From: Cyanobacteria bacterium M_surface_10_m1_298
GTDB taxonomy: Bacteria > Cyanobacteriota > Cyanobacteriia > PCC-6307 > Cyanobiaceae
Direction: 5' to 3'
Assembly (NCBI GenBank): GCA_016882485.1
Contig: VGPT01000002.1
Location: 1 to 64,000 of the forward strand
Length of the DNA: 64,000 nt
The notes beneath the pieces are model-generated. The model ran no database searches and was not told where the DNA came from. It saw nothing but the letters and a program-made list of their open reading frames with translations. The translations under genes were made by a program, and so were the position numbers. Positions 10,603 to 19,757 of the stretch are shown one piece after another. Each line of letters opens with the position of its first letter. Position 1 is the stretch's first letter.

Positions 10603-10795
10603 GGTTGGTGCGTAGCTGGCCTCTGACCGTAGCGAGGGCTGGTCATGCACTGTTTGTTGTTCGGCATTGGTAGGCATCGTGAAGATGCAAAGCAAATCTG
10701 TATTTGCGAAGCAAGGCTGAAACTTGGAAGCTTTTTAGTTGCTTTCATCGGAGAGCGAAAAAGCTTCTAGGTTCAAAACAGCAGACCGCGCAATC

Positions 10796-11731
10796 ATGGC
10801 CAGCTCGCTGAGTGCATTCCTCGGGGAAATCGGACGTCATCAGTTGTTGACTCCCGAGCAAGAGTTGATGCTTGGCCGCAAGGTACAAGCGATGGTGCAG
10901 TTGCATGAGCGCTGCGCTATGGCTGGTGGTGTCGGGGAGGCATGCAGCTACAACGACATCGAGAAACGCACGATGCGTGTTGGCGAACGAGCCAAAGATC
11001 AGATGATCACCGCCAACCTCAGGCTGGTGGTCAACTTGGCCAAGCGCTACCAGGGCAAGGGTCTTGACCTGTTGGATCTGATTCAGGAGGGCACCCTTGG
11101 CCTCACCCGGGCTGTCGAGAAATACGACCCCACCCGTGGCCATCGCTTCAGCACCTATGCCTACTGGTGGATTCGTCAGGGTCTCAATCGTGCGCTCTCT
11201 ACCCAGAGCCGCACGATTCGAATTCCTGTAAATGTGAATGAAAAACTCACACGGCTGCGCGCGGCAAAAGCGCGCTTGATGCAGCGCAATGGCATGGCCC
11301 CCACGGCTCAACAGCTGGCCACGGCCCTGGCGTTGCCCCTTGATGAAATAGAGGATTTGCTCGGTTGTGAACTGCGCTCTGTGACCGTGAGTCTGCAGGG
11401 CATTGTGAAGTCGAAATCCGACCCCACCGAGCTGGTGGATGTGCTCCCCAGTGAGGAGCTCCCGCCCATGGAGCGCTGCGAATTGGCGGAGCGCAATGCC
11501 GCGGTCTGGACCCTGCTCGATCAGTCCAACCTCACCCCGAAGGAGCGCACCGTGGTGATGCTCCGCTTCGGGCTCGACGGCAGCCATGAATGGCGCACCC
11601 TGGCGGAGGTGGCCCGTCTGCTGGGATGCAGCAGGGAGTACTGCCGCCAGGTGGTGCAACGGGCGCTGCGCAAACTGCGCAAGGCCGGCATCCAGAGCGG
11701 ATTGGTGGAGGCCGGCAGCGCCGTTCAGTAA
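10796..11731 (+). CDS. RNA polymerase sigma factor, sigma-70 family (RpoD/SigA-like group 2)
   Basis: NLRLVVNLAKRYQGKGLDLLDLIQEGTLGLTRAVEKYDPTRGHRFSTYAYWWIRQ; regions 3-4 present. Confidence 0.95.
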   Translation: MASSLSAFLGEIGRHQLLTPEQELMLGRKVQAMVQLHERCAMAGGVGEACSYNDIEKRTMRVGERAKDQMITANLRLVVNLAKRYQGKGLDLLDLIQEGTLGLTRAVEKYDPTRGHRFSTYAYWWIRQGLNRALSTQSRTIRIPVNVNEKLTRLRAAKARLMQRNGMAPTAQQLATALALPLDEIEDLLGCELRSVTVSLQGIVKSKSDPTELVDVLPSEELPPMERCELAERNAAVWTLLDQSNLTPKERTVVMLRFGLDGSHEWRTLAEVARLLGCSREYCRQVVQRALRKLRKAGIQSGLVEAGSAVQ

Positions 11732-11772
11732 GGCCAGCAGAATGGGATCACTGCAGGGGCTGAGTTCAGCTG

Positions 11773-12150
11773 ATGTCTGTTGATCCCGCGGCAACGATGG
11801 GGACAGGGCCGATTGACACGCCGGTGCTGGAGAGCACGGAGGTGGATGAAGGGGCCTTGCGCCGTCTGCTCAGGCGGGCCGGCAGGGGACTGGCCAGGCC
11901 AGCCCTCGAGTGCCTCGAATTGCTGCTGGATCCCCAAACGCCCCCGCAGGTGCGCCTGACGATGCTGGCGGCGTTGACCTATCTGCTGATTCCCACGGAT
12001 CTGATTCCCGACTTCATTCCCGCCGCCGGCTTCAGTGATGACCTGGTGGCGTTGACCGCCCTGCTTGGTCTCTGCGCCCAGCACCGCACGGAGTCGATTC
12101 GCTTGCGGGCGCAGCGCAAACTGGATCGCTGGTTTCCTCCGGTTCGCTGA
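11773..12150 (+). CDS. DUF1232 (YkvA-like) protein
   Basis: MLAALTYLLIPTDLIPDFIPAAGFSDDLVALTALLG. Confidence 0.85.
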   Translation: MSVDPAATMGTGPIDTPVLESTEVDEGALRRLLRRAGRGLARPALECLELLLDPQTPPQVRLTMLAALTYLLIPTDLIPDFIPAAGFSDDLVALTALLGLCAQHRTESIRLRAQRKLDRWFPPVR

Positions 12151-12479
12151 TGGCGGCCCTCACCACCGAGCAGTTGGACGAACTGCAGTCGTTTCTCAAG
12201 GACTGGCTCCGGCACAGCGGAAGGACCCAGGCCGATCTGCGCCGCGCTCTGCGGGCCAGCTCGATCCGCATGCCCGTGCTGCTGGATGAACTCGATCGCA
12301 CCTACCGCAAGGACGGCCTCGTGGGTTTAGCGGAACGGCTCTGTGAGATTGAAGACCTCTGGCATCGCGAGGACAGTGGAGAGGTGGATGCTCTGCCGAC
12401 CATGAGTGGTCCTGAGGATGCCCTGGGGCAGCTGGATCTTCTGCTTGAGGAAATTCGGCTCGACATCGGCGACGCCTGA
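12150..12479 (+). CDS. Conserved hypothetical protein
   Basis: 109-aa ORF whose start overlaps the upstream stop. Confidence 0.6.
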   Translation: MAALTTEQLDELQSFLKDWLRHSGRTQADLRRALRASSIRMPVLLDELDRTYRKDGLVGLAERLCEIEDLWHREDSGEVDALPTMSGPEDALGQLDLLLEEIRLDIGDA

Positions 12480-12526
12480 CGCCTCTCGGCAAACACGCCA
12501 AAGTGGGGGCATTCCTGGGTGGAGCG

Positions 12527-12781
12527 ATGACCACGATTCGCGTGTTGGGCGGCGGCGCTGCGTCGTTGATGCTGGTGCTGGGGGCCGGGTTCGGCCATGG
12601 AGCGATGGCCCAGGCGGAGAGTTTTCTCTGGGGCCCCGGCAGCAACGTTGGGCCGTCCACCACGGTGGAGCCCAAAAACTGTGTGCGGGGTGCGGATGGA
12701 AGCATCAGCTGTGACACCAAGTTGGTGAATCCCCCGGGAGACACCCCGGCAAAGCCTCAATACGAACCCTTCAAGAATTGA
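12527..12781 (+). CDS. Small secreted hypothetical protein
   Basis: MTTIRVLGGGAASLMLVLGAGFGHGAMAQA signal peptide. Confidence 0.55.
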   Translation: MTTIRVLGGGAASLMLVLGAGFGHGAMAQAESFLWGPGSNVGPSTTVEPKNCVRGADGSISCDTKLVNPPGDTPAKPQYEPFKN

Positions 12782-13260
12782 TGAAGCTGCTTAGCGATCG
12801 GCTCTTTCTGCGGGGCATCACCAGCTTTGAGCGGGCTCTCGCCAAGGTGCTCTCCACCACGCTCACGCTGGTGCTGGTGGTCGCCACGCTGCAGCTGCTG
12901 ATCTTCCTTGGCAGTGATCTGCTGGATCTGCAGGTGAACTGGACCGGCGAAGGTTTGGTGCGGCTGCTGGATCAGGTGCTGGTGATCCTGATTGCCCTGG
13001 AGGTGCTGCAGAACCTCACCGCCTATCTGCGGGAGCACGTGGTGCAGATCGAGCTGGTGCTGGTCACTGCTCTCACCGCTGTGGCCCGAAAGGTGATCGT
13101 GATGCCGCCGGGTGTTCAGAAAAACCCCGCGGATCTGATTGGTCTTGGTTTTGCGATCGTGTCTCTTGCTGCCGCCTACTGGTTGGTGCGGCAATCGCAC
13201 CTCAAGCGTCTACCGACACGAATAGGGCCAGCCACAGGGTCCCCGGAGCAGGATCGGTAG
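12778..13260 (+). CDS. PsiE-like membrane protein (phosphate-starvation-inducible E family)
   Basis: LIALEVLQNLTAYLREHVVQIELVLVTALTAVARKVIV. Confidence 0.8.
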   Translation: MMKLLSDRLFLRGITSFERALAKVLSTTLTLVLVVATLQLLIFLGSDLLDLQVNWTGEGLVRLLDQVLVILIALEVLQNLTAYLREHVVQIELVLVTALTAVARKVIVMPPGVQKNPADLIGLGFAIVSLAAAYWLVRQSHLKRLPTRIGPATGSPEQDR

Positions 13261-13738
13261 AGACCACCCGATGGCGACGGTGGGGAGCGATTGAGAGAAG
13301 ATCGCCGACACAGAGATCGCGGTGATCGGGTTCGTCCTCAAATTGCAGGCAGGCACTCCCCCTTAACAGCAGCACCCATTCCTGGTCTTCCTGGTCATAC
13401 CAGTCGCTCGCCGTGTTGCAGGAATGAATCAGCTCCAGGCGCCAATGGCTCCCCTGGGCAAGGATGTCGATCCGTTCGCTGTCAGAGGCTGGGCATGGGC
13501 TGCTGAACAGATTGGTCTGGCCGTCGCGGCTGACTCGCGGTTCGGCAACCGGTGTGATGTTGTCACCCCAACGCCGGCCAATGTCAAAGCCAAATTGCGA
13601 GGCCAGCGACACCACGTCGTGGTGACTGTCGCAGTTCCGCAGGGCCTCCCGCAGCGCCGGTTGCGCTTCACTCAGCGCCACGAAGGCATTGAGCTGCTGA
13701 ATCTTTTTCAGGAATTGCTGGAGTTGAGCCTCGGCCAT
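13202..13738 (-). CDS. Nif11-like N-terminal domain fused to cupin domain
   Basis: N-term AQLQQFLKKIQQLNAFVALSEAQPALREALRNCDSHHDVVSLASQFGFDIG; C-term QEWVLLLRGSACLQFEDEPDHRDLCVGDLLSIAPHRRHRV. Confidence 0.75.
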   Translation of the reverse strand: MAEAQLQQFLKKIQQLNAFVALSEAQPALREALRNCDSHHDVVSLASQFGFDIGRRWGDNITPVAEPRVSRDGQTNLFSSPCPASDSERIDILAQGSHWRLELIHSCNTASDWYDQEDQEWVLLLRGSACLQFEDEPDHRDLCVGDLLSIAPHRRHRVVSTDPAPGTLWLALFVSVDA

Positions 13739-14202
13739 TCCTGCAGTATCGGCTTCCAGAGGTTGAAGCGCTCAAAGCGCACCCCGTTGATCAACAGCTC
13801 CTCGCGCCAGCGCACGCTCCAGTTCTGCCTCAGCAGAAGGGGCTTGGACACAAAGCTGGCCTCCGTGCGCAGGAACAGGCACTGATCCTCTCGTGCTTGA
13901 GCCTCAACGGCGGCCAGAAGCTGCTTGGCATGCCCCTGCCGTTGGGCCTGGGGATGGCAGTAGAGCAGGGCCAGTCGATCCTGTGGTTCTCGAAGGGCAA
14001 AGGCTTGCACGGATCCATCCGCGCTGCAGCTCACCAGACCCTTGCCCCGCCGCAGCGCTTCACCGAGCCCTGAAGATTGGGCGGCCCAAGCTTGTTTTTG
14101 TGCTCGGGTATACAGCGTTGGCTCGCAACTCAGGACGGCCGCTTCATAGATGGCCATCACGTGATGATGATCCTCCCCAGCCATGGCCCGGATTGAAGGC
14201 AT
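13708..14202 (-). CDS. GNAT-family acetyltransferase
   Basis: LALLYCHPQAQRQGHAKQLLAAVEAQA (acetyl-CoA loop). Confidence 0.85.
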   Translation of the reverse strand: MPSIRAMAGEDHHHVMAIYEAAVLSCEPTLYTRAQKQAWAAQSSGLGEALRRGKGLVSCSADGSVQAFALREPQDRLALLYCHPQAQRQGHAKQLLAAVEAQAREDQCLFLRTEASFVSKPLLLRQNWSVRWREELLINGVRFERFNLWKPILQEWPRLNSSNS

Positions 14203-14322
14203 CGGATCAGTTCTTTCGTGTCAATTCAACCGGATGATCTGAGCTTTTTCAGCTCAGGTCCTAGCAGCTTGATCAGTCGTGTTGTATGTTTCAGGCGCAG
14301 TTGGGGGCAACCCTTTAGATCA

Positions 14323-14688
14323 ATGCTCACCGGTTCTGAATTGCTGGCCAAGGTTAAAGAGCTGGGCGATGTAGGGAAGTCGGAGATCGTCCGCGCTTGT
14401 GGCTATGTCTCCACGAAGAAAGGTGGTGGTGATCGGCTGAACTTCACGGCCTTCTACGAAGCCCTTCTCGAAGCGAAGGGCGTTGAGCTTGGTGTGAGCA
14501 GCAACGTTGGCAAGGGTGGTCGCAAGCTCAGCTACGTGGCCACTGTTCAGGGCAACGGCAACCTGCTGATTGGCAAGGCTTATACCGCCATGCTCGATCT
14601 GCAACCCGGTGATGAATTTGAGATCAAGCTGGGCCGCAAGCAGATTCGTCTGATCCCTGTTGGCGGAACCGACGAAGACGAAGCTTGA
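14323..14688 (+). CDS. cyAbrB-family transcriptional regulator
   Basis: MLTGSELLAKVKELGDVGKSEIVRACGYVSTKKGGGDRLNFTAFYEALLEAKG. Confidence 0.92.
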   Translation: MLTGSELLAKVKELGDVGKSEIVRACGYVSTKKGGGDRLNFTAFYEALLEAKGVELGVSSNVGKGGRKLSYVATVQGNGNLLIGKAYTAMLDLQPGDEFEIKLGRKQIRLIPVGGTDEDEA

Positions 14689-14698
14689 GATCTGAGGA

Positions 14699-17461
14699 TT
14701 AACGGGTTAACCGCACTTCAATCCTCTCGATCCCCTCGAGCAACTCGGGGGGATTTTTTTGTGCCTTTAATTCAGGGGCACGGCTCGGCTCAAACCATGC
14801 GGGCCTGTAATCCTCGGGGTGACAGCTGAGCAGAACAACCTGCACGCCCTGGTCCATGCCGCGCTGCAGCATGCCCTGCAGCAAGCTGAGCCGATCACGG
14901 TCTGTGTTGGTGAAGGCGTCGTCGAACACCAGGGGCAGCACGCCGTCGTAAGCGCCCTGCAGCACCTCCGCCATCGCCAGGCGCAGGGCCCCGGCCATTT
15001 GTTCGCGCATCCCCCCGCTGAGGCGATCGAAGTCATAGGCCTCGCGCTGCTGGAGCAATTGCAGCTTGTTGAAGCCCTCTTGGGGGTCGAAGTTCAGGAG
15101 GGCCTGCTGCGGTTCTCCCACGAGCAGTGCCAGGTAGGGGTTCATGGCGGTGCGCAACGGTTCGCTATAGCGGTTCGACAGTTGCGTTTGGGCCTCATGG
15201 AAGCGTTCCTGGAGCAACAGCAGCGCCCGCCCCTCCAGCTCAAGGCGATCCCGTTCCGTGCTGGCTTGTTCGAGATCGGCCTGGGCCTGCTCCAGCTCCG
15301 CCGCGGGATTGCTGGAGCCCAGGCTGGTGCACAGCTGCTCGCATTGGCCCCGCTCGCTAAGCAGTTGATCTTTTCTCTTAATCGTCTGCTCCAGCAGGAT
15401 GTCGACAGCTGTCGGTTCCCCACCCTCGGCTGATCGGCGCTGCTGGAGCCGTTGCTCAAGCTCCTGCTCCACCAAGGCGAGCTGCTGCAACCGTTGCTGC
15501 AACTGGCTCTCCAGTTGCAGTTCCAGCTCCGCGTCCTGCCCTACGGGCTGCATGGGTTCCAGGCGCTCCTTGAGCAGGGCCAAGGCTCCGCTCAGTTGCT
15601 CCATCCGGTTGCGCTTGGTCTGCAGGCCGTCACGGTGCTGCTGCAGTTGGTGTTGGAGTTGCTGATGCTCCCGCTGGGCGAGCCCCAGCTCCCGCTCCAG
15701 TTCCAGAGCATCGCGACGCAGCGATTGTTGCCATTGCTCCAGGCCAGCACGCTCGAGTTGGAGCAGATCCCCCCGGGGATGCTCCTGGCTCCACTGCTCC
15801 AGGACCTCAGACTGCTCCTGGAGGCGCTGCCGTAATTGCTGGCGGCGCGGGGCGATGGCCTCCAGTCGCTCCTTCAGCCCCGACCAGGGGATCTCCTGGG
15901 CCGCCTGACGCAGATTGGCCAGATCCCTCTCATGGCTTCGGCGTTGCAGCTCGATTGTCTCCGCTGCCTCGCTGTCCGAGACGCCAAGGCTCTCCAACAG
16001 TGTTTGATAGGTGCGGCGGCACTCCTGCAGCTCCTGCTTGGCCTGGGGCAAAGCCTGGCCACCCCCGGGGCTTAAGCGCAGGCGCACTCCCTCTCCCACG
16101 CGGAGTTCCGTCGCTTCGGTCAGCTGTTGGCGATCGCCCACCTGCAGAAGGGCAGCGTCGGCTCGGATCGGTTGGTCAGCTTCCAGCACCTCCAGGCTGG
16201 CGGCCATGGCCTCGCAGCGGGCGTTGGCTTGGGCCAGGGCCTGTTCGGCCCGCCGCAGGCTTCGCACCTGATCAGCGGTGATCGGAGGCATTTGGGCCAG
16301 GGCATCCTTCAGGCCCTGAGCCTGCTGCTGCAGGAATTGCAGGCGTTGCTGGTGGGCTTCCAGCTGCTCCTGCTCCCCTTGGAGCTGCGCCAGATCCAGG
16401 AGCAGCTGTGCCAGATCCTGTCCGCTGCGCAGTTGTTTGAGGCGTTGCTGCTGGGCATCGATGTTCTTCTGTCTGGTGTTCTGCTGCTGCAGTTGCTCAC
16501 TCAGGCTGTGATCCAGGCGCTCCAGCTCTTGTTGAAGTTGCGCCTGTTCCTGACTCTGCTGCTGTTGTTTCTGCTCCAGCTCGAGGCGTTGCCGGTTGCG
16601 GTCACGCAGGTTGTTGATCTGCAGCTGCAGGGGCTCCAGCTCCGCCCTTTGCAGGCGCAGGTGTTGCTGTTGCTGGAGTTCTTGGCGTAGCCCGGGGAGC
16701 TGATCCTGCTCGATCCGCTCCAATTGCTCGCTAAGGCTGCGCCAGCGCTCCATCGCCTGCTCCAGATCCTGGAGTCGTTGCAGTGCCTGCTCGAGCTTGC
16801 GCTGGGCGTTACTCTCCAGCTCGATCGCCTGGGCTAGAGGAGAGCCCGCCTTGATGCGCCCTGTGGCCGTGAACAGCGGGGCAATCCGTTGTTGCAGTTG
16901 CTCCAGCACCTGACTGTCGCGGGTGGACTGCAGGGCTTCGCTGCTGCTTTGTCCCTGCAGGCGAGTGATCAGCCGTTCGTAGTCGTAGCTCTCGGGTTTG
17001 CCCGCCAGGGGATTGGCCCCCGATTCCCCTTGCCGCACCCACAGGTGGGCCCAGCGCTCCGGCAGTTGATTGATCCGGCGCCCCTCCACCGGCCCCTCCA
17101 TGCCCAACAGTTCGGCCAGGCGCTCCTCCGCGGCCGAACCCCTGAGGCTCTCGCCGGCGGGGGTGCTCAATTGGCAGGTGCCACCCGCACCCGCGAAGCG
17201 TTTGCGCAGGGTCCAGTGTTGCCCGCAGGCTGCAAAGCAGATCTCAATTTCAGGTAGTCCCCCGTAGAGCCGGGAGCGCAGTTCCTCTACCCCACGACCG
17301 GTGGCGGTGGATCGCAGAAACAGACCCTTATGCAGGGCCTCCACCACCGTGCTCTTCCCTGATTCATTCGGCCCCCCGATGAGGGTCAGTTGCCGCCCGA
17401 ACTGGAAGCTGAGGTCGTCGTGCAGACGCACGCGCTGTAGGCGGCAGGAGAGAAGCTGCAT
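14699..17461 (-). CDS. SbcC/YhaN-like SMC-family ATPase
   Basis: Walker A IGGPNESGKSTVVEAL, signature RLSGGMREQMAGALRLAMAEVL, Walker B VLPLVFDDAF; long Gln-rich coiled coil. Confidence 0.85.
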   Translation of the reverse strand: MQLLSCRLQRVRLHDDLSFQFGRQLTLIGGPNESGKSTVVEALHKGLFLRSTATGRGVEELRSRLYGGLPEIEICFAACGQHWTLRKRFAGAGGTCQLSTPAGESLRGSAAEERLAELLGMEGPVEGRRINQLPERWAHLWVRQGESGANPLAGKPESYDYERLITRLQGQSSSEALQSTRDSQVLEQLQQRIAPLFTATGRIKAGSPLAQAIELESNAQRKLEQALQRLQDLEQAMERWRSLSEQLERIEQDQLPGLRQELQQQQHLRLQRAELEPLQLQINNLRDRNRQRLELEQKQQQQSQEQAQLQQELERLDHSLSEQLQQQNTRQKNIDAQQQRLKQLRSGQDLAQLLLDLAQLQGEQEQLEAHQQRLQFLQQQAQGLKDALAQMPPITADQVRSLRRAEQALAQANARCEAMAASLEVLEADQPIRADAALLQVGDRQQLTEATELRVGEGVRLRLSPGGGQALPQAKQELQECRRTYQTLLESLGVSDSEAAETIELQRRSHERDLANLRQAAQEIPWSGLKERLEAIAPRRQQLRQRLQEQSEVLEQWSQEHPRGDLLQLERAGLEQWQQSLRRDALELERELGLAQREHQQLQHQLQQHRDGLQTKRNRMEQLSGALALLKERLEPMQPVGQDAELELQLESQLQQRLQQLALVEQELEQRLQQRRSAEGGEPTAVDILLEQTIKRKDQLLSERGQCEQLCTSLGSSNPAAELEQAQADLEQASTERDRLELEGRALLLLQERFHEAQTQLSNRYSEPLRTAMNPYLALLVGEPQQALLNFDPQEGFNKLQLLQQREAYDFDRLSGGMREQMAGALRLAMAEVLQGAYDGVLPLVFDDAFTNTDRDRLSLLQGMLQRGMDQGVQVVLLSCHPEDYRPAWFEPSRAPELKAQKNPPELLEGIERIEVRLTR
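14730..14760 (+). terminator. Intrinsic terminator for cyAbrB embedded in 3' coding end of the convergent gene
   Basis: TCCCCTCGAG-CAA-CTCGGGGGGA followed by TTTTTTT. Confidence 0.65.
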
Positions 17462-17465
17462 CGCC

Positions 17466-18644
17466 TCAGATCCCCACGCAGCGGTGCAGCTCCGCCAGAG
17501 CCTGATGCAACAGGGCTCGCTGTTGCGGCGGCATCTCGCGGTTGTCGAGGTCGGCCTGGAGGCCCCGGGCCACACTCGCGATCAGCGGGTCATCGGCTCT
17601 GCTGGTGAGCTGGTCGAGCTCGCCGACATCCGCTGCAAGCCCGCAGCGACCGCGACGTTTCAGGCGCAACAACTGCGCCTCCAGCCGCTCCAGCAGGGCC
17701 CCATAGCGCTGGTGGGCCTCGTAGCTGAGGCTGCCGCTTTCCTCGAGCAACAGCAGGTGCTGGCCTGGTTCATCGCCCAGGTGCTCCTGCAGCAGCAACT
17801 CCAGGCGCTTCAGATCCTCAGGCTGTTTGAACTCCACCCGTTGGTGGAGCCAGTGCAGGGCCCCGGTCGCCACCGGGTGCACCTGGGGCATGCCGCCCCG
17901 GCTGACCTGCACTGCCAACACCTGGGCGCCTTGGTAGTCCGCGTTGCGGGGGAAGCGATCGGGTTCGGGTGTGCCGCTGTACCAGCTTTTGGCATTGACC
18001 TGCTTCATCCCATGCCAATCGCCTAACGCCACGTAGTCGACTAAGTCGACCAAGCTTGGATCCAGGCGCAGGCGGTTGCGATCGCTGGCCGGATTCTCCT
18101 CATCCGCGTCGAGGTCATCGGCACCGAAGCCCTGAACCGAACCATGGGCCAGCAGCAGGCGCGGTCTGTCGCTGGGGAGCTCAGACCAGTCGAGATCGCG
18201 GATCCAGGCGGTGGGCTCATCACTCTCGTGGCGGCGCAGCAGCGGGCAGGGCAGCACGATCGCCTGCTGCAGCACCAGGGGCTTCCGTTCGAGCAGCACC
18301 TGCAGGTTGGGCGCCCGGCGCTGCTGTTCCGCCTGAAAGAACGCCTGGTGCCAGACACTGCCCGCAGCCCCATGGTCGTGGTTGCCAGGGATCACCAGCA
18401 CGGGGATTTGCAGACGTCCGATCGCCTGACAGACGGCGCTCACATCACTGCTGCTGGGGGTGGGCGAGTCGAACAGATCTCCGGCCACCAGCAGCAGCGA
18501 GGCGGCCTGTTCCTGGGCGCGATCACCGATGCGTGCGATGCAGTCGATGCGGGTTTGGCGCAGCCGGGCCCGTTTGTCAGGGTCTTGCACCCGGGCGAAG
18601 GGCTTGCCGATCTGCCAGTCGGCGCTGTGCAGGATCGACAGCAT
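17466..18644 (-). CDS. SbcD/YhaO-like DNA repair exonuclease (calcineurin-like phosphoesterase)
   Basis: ILHSADWQIGKPF, LLVAGDLFDSPTPS, VIPGNHDHG, LLAHGS motifs. Confidence 0.9.
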   Translation of the reverse strand: MLSILHSADWQIGKPFARVQDPDKRARLRQTRIDCIARIGDRAQEQAASLLLVAGDLFDSPTPSSSDVSAVCQAIGRLQIPVLVIPGNHDHGAAGSVWHQAFFQAEQQRRAPNLQVLLERKPLVLQQAIVLPCPLLRRHESDEPTAWIRDLDWSELPSDRPRLLLAHGSVQGFGADDLDADEENPASDRNRLRLDPSLVDLVDYVALGDWHGMKQVNAKSWYSGTPEPDRFPRNADYQGAQVLAVQVSRGGMPQVHPVATGALHWLHQRVEFKQPEDLKRLELLLQEHLGDEPGQHLLLLEESGSLSYEAHQRYGALLERLEAQLLRLKRRGRCGLAADVGELDQLTSRADDPLIASVARGLQADLDNREMPPQQRALLHQALAELHRCVGI

Positions 18645-18734
18645 GGAAGCCCCGAGGTTCAGGCTGTATTTCAGCGTGCTTGCATCGGGCTTGGGCAGTG
18701 CAGACTGACGCTTGGTGCTCTGAGCCCGCTGACC

Positions 18735-19067
18735 ATGCCCTTGTTGCTTCGCTGGTTCTGTGCGGCTCTGCTGCTGCTAGGGCTGCTCTGGCCGCAGGCC
18801 GCCTGGGCGTCAGACGGGGCCCAGTTGTTTGAGATGAACTGCGCCGGATGCCATGTCAACGGCGGCAACATCATTCGCCGCGGCAAGACCCTCAAGCTGG
18901 CGGCCCTGGAGCGGCAGGGCCTGGCCTCCGAAGAGGCGATCGCCGCCATCGCCGCCCAAGGTATTGGCCAGATGAGCGGCTACGGCGATGCTCTGGGGCC
19001 CGAAGGGGTGCAGTTGGTGGCCGCCTGGGTCTGGCAGCAAAGTCAGGCGGGCTGGCCGAAGGGCTGA
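18735..19067 (+). CDS. c-type cytochrome (cytochrome c6-like)
   Basis: Signal peptide then GAQLFEMNCAGCHVNGGNIIRRGKTLKL (CxxCH); distal GIGQMSGYGDAL Met ligand. Confidence 0.9.
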   Translation: MPLLLRWFCAALLLLGLLWPQAAWASDGAQLFEMNCAGCHVNGGNIIRRGKTLKLAALERQGLASEEAIAAIAAQGIGQMSGYGDALGPEGVQLVAAWVWQQSQAGWPKG

Positions 19068-19110
19068 ATCAGCACGCCTGAGTCAGAACGCCTGAATCAG
19101 AACGCCTGAA
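19065..19110. repeat. 14-bp tandem repeat (~3 copies) at converging gene ends
   Basis: tgaatcagcacgcc / tgagtcagaacgcc / tgaatcagaacgcc / tgaatcc. Confidence 0.85.
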
Positions 19111-19363
19111 TCCAGGGGTAGACCTGGATCTCGGTCCAGATGCCGTTGCGCCAGTAGACGTCGTTGTGGAGCAGATCCTCCACCTGTTGTTGGCTTTCGG
19201 CCTCGTAGATGCCGAACACGTGGGTGCTCCCCTCGGTGGGCCCCAGGGTGATTAGAACCCCCCGATCCTTCTGTTGCTGTAAGCCCGCCAGGTGCTCCTC
19301 GCGATAGGGGGTGCGCTTCTCGAGCGCGTTGTCGCAGTAGGTCCCCCAGAGAACAAAGCGCAC
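19097..19363 (-). CDS. YciI-family protein
   Basis: RFVLWGTYCDNALEKRTPYREEHLAGLQQQKDRGVLITLGP. Confidence 0.85.
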   Translation of the reverse strand: MRFVLWGTYCDNALEKRTPYREEHLAGLQQQKDRGVLITLGPTEGSTHVFGIYEAESQQQVEDLLHNDVYWRNGIWTEIQVYPWIQAF

Positions 19364-19390
19364 GTGGCTGCAGGCGTCAGTGCGGGAAAG

Positions 19391-19705
19391 TTACAGCCAC
19401 CCCCCGGCCAGAATCGGTTGCCGGATTTTGCTGGGCAGCAGGATTGGTTCGTAGGTCGGTTGCGCCTTGGCGCTGTCATCCCAGCGCACCTTGCAGCGGA
19501 ATGCAGTGCCATCGCTGGTGCGTTTGCGGCGCAGCACGAACTGCTGCACGACGGCCTTCTCGGGCATCAGGTATTGGGCCTGGTTGCAGGCATCCACTTC
19601 CGAGATGTTGGAGGTGTAGTCGCTCCAACCGGTCTGGGCGAAGGCGGGGGTCACGGTGAGACTGCCCAGCAGGAGCCCGGCGGTGATCAGGAGTCGGTGA
19701 GCCAT
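19391..19705 (-). CDS. Secreted hypothetical protein
   Basis: MAHRLLITAGLLLGSLTVTPAFAQTGW signal peptide. Confidence 0.65.
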   Translation of the reverse strand: MAHRLLITAGLLLGSLTVTPAFAQTGWSDYTSNISEVDACNQAQYLMPEKAVVQQFVLRRKRTSDGTAFRCKVRWDDSAKAQPTYEPILLPSKIRQPILAGGWL

Positions 19706-19757
19706 CGGGCCAGCCACAGCACGTCGTTGACCCCCATTGTGGCGACCCGGGGCAAGC

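Noticed and set aside
14819-17257. Several long Leu/Gln-rich plus-strand ORFs opposite the SbcC-like gene
   Set aside because: Antisense artefacts of CAG/CTG-rich coiled-coil codons.
18935-18946. GGCGATCGCC octamer (HIP1-like, GCGATCGC)
   Set aside because: Only scattered copies seen by eye; no enrichment can be claimed without counting.
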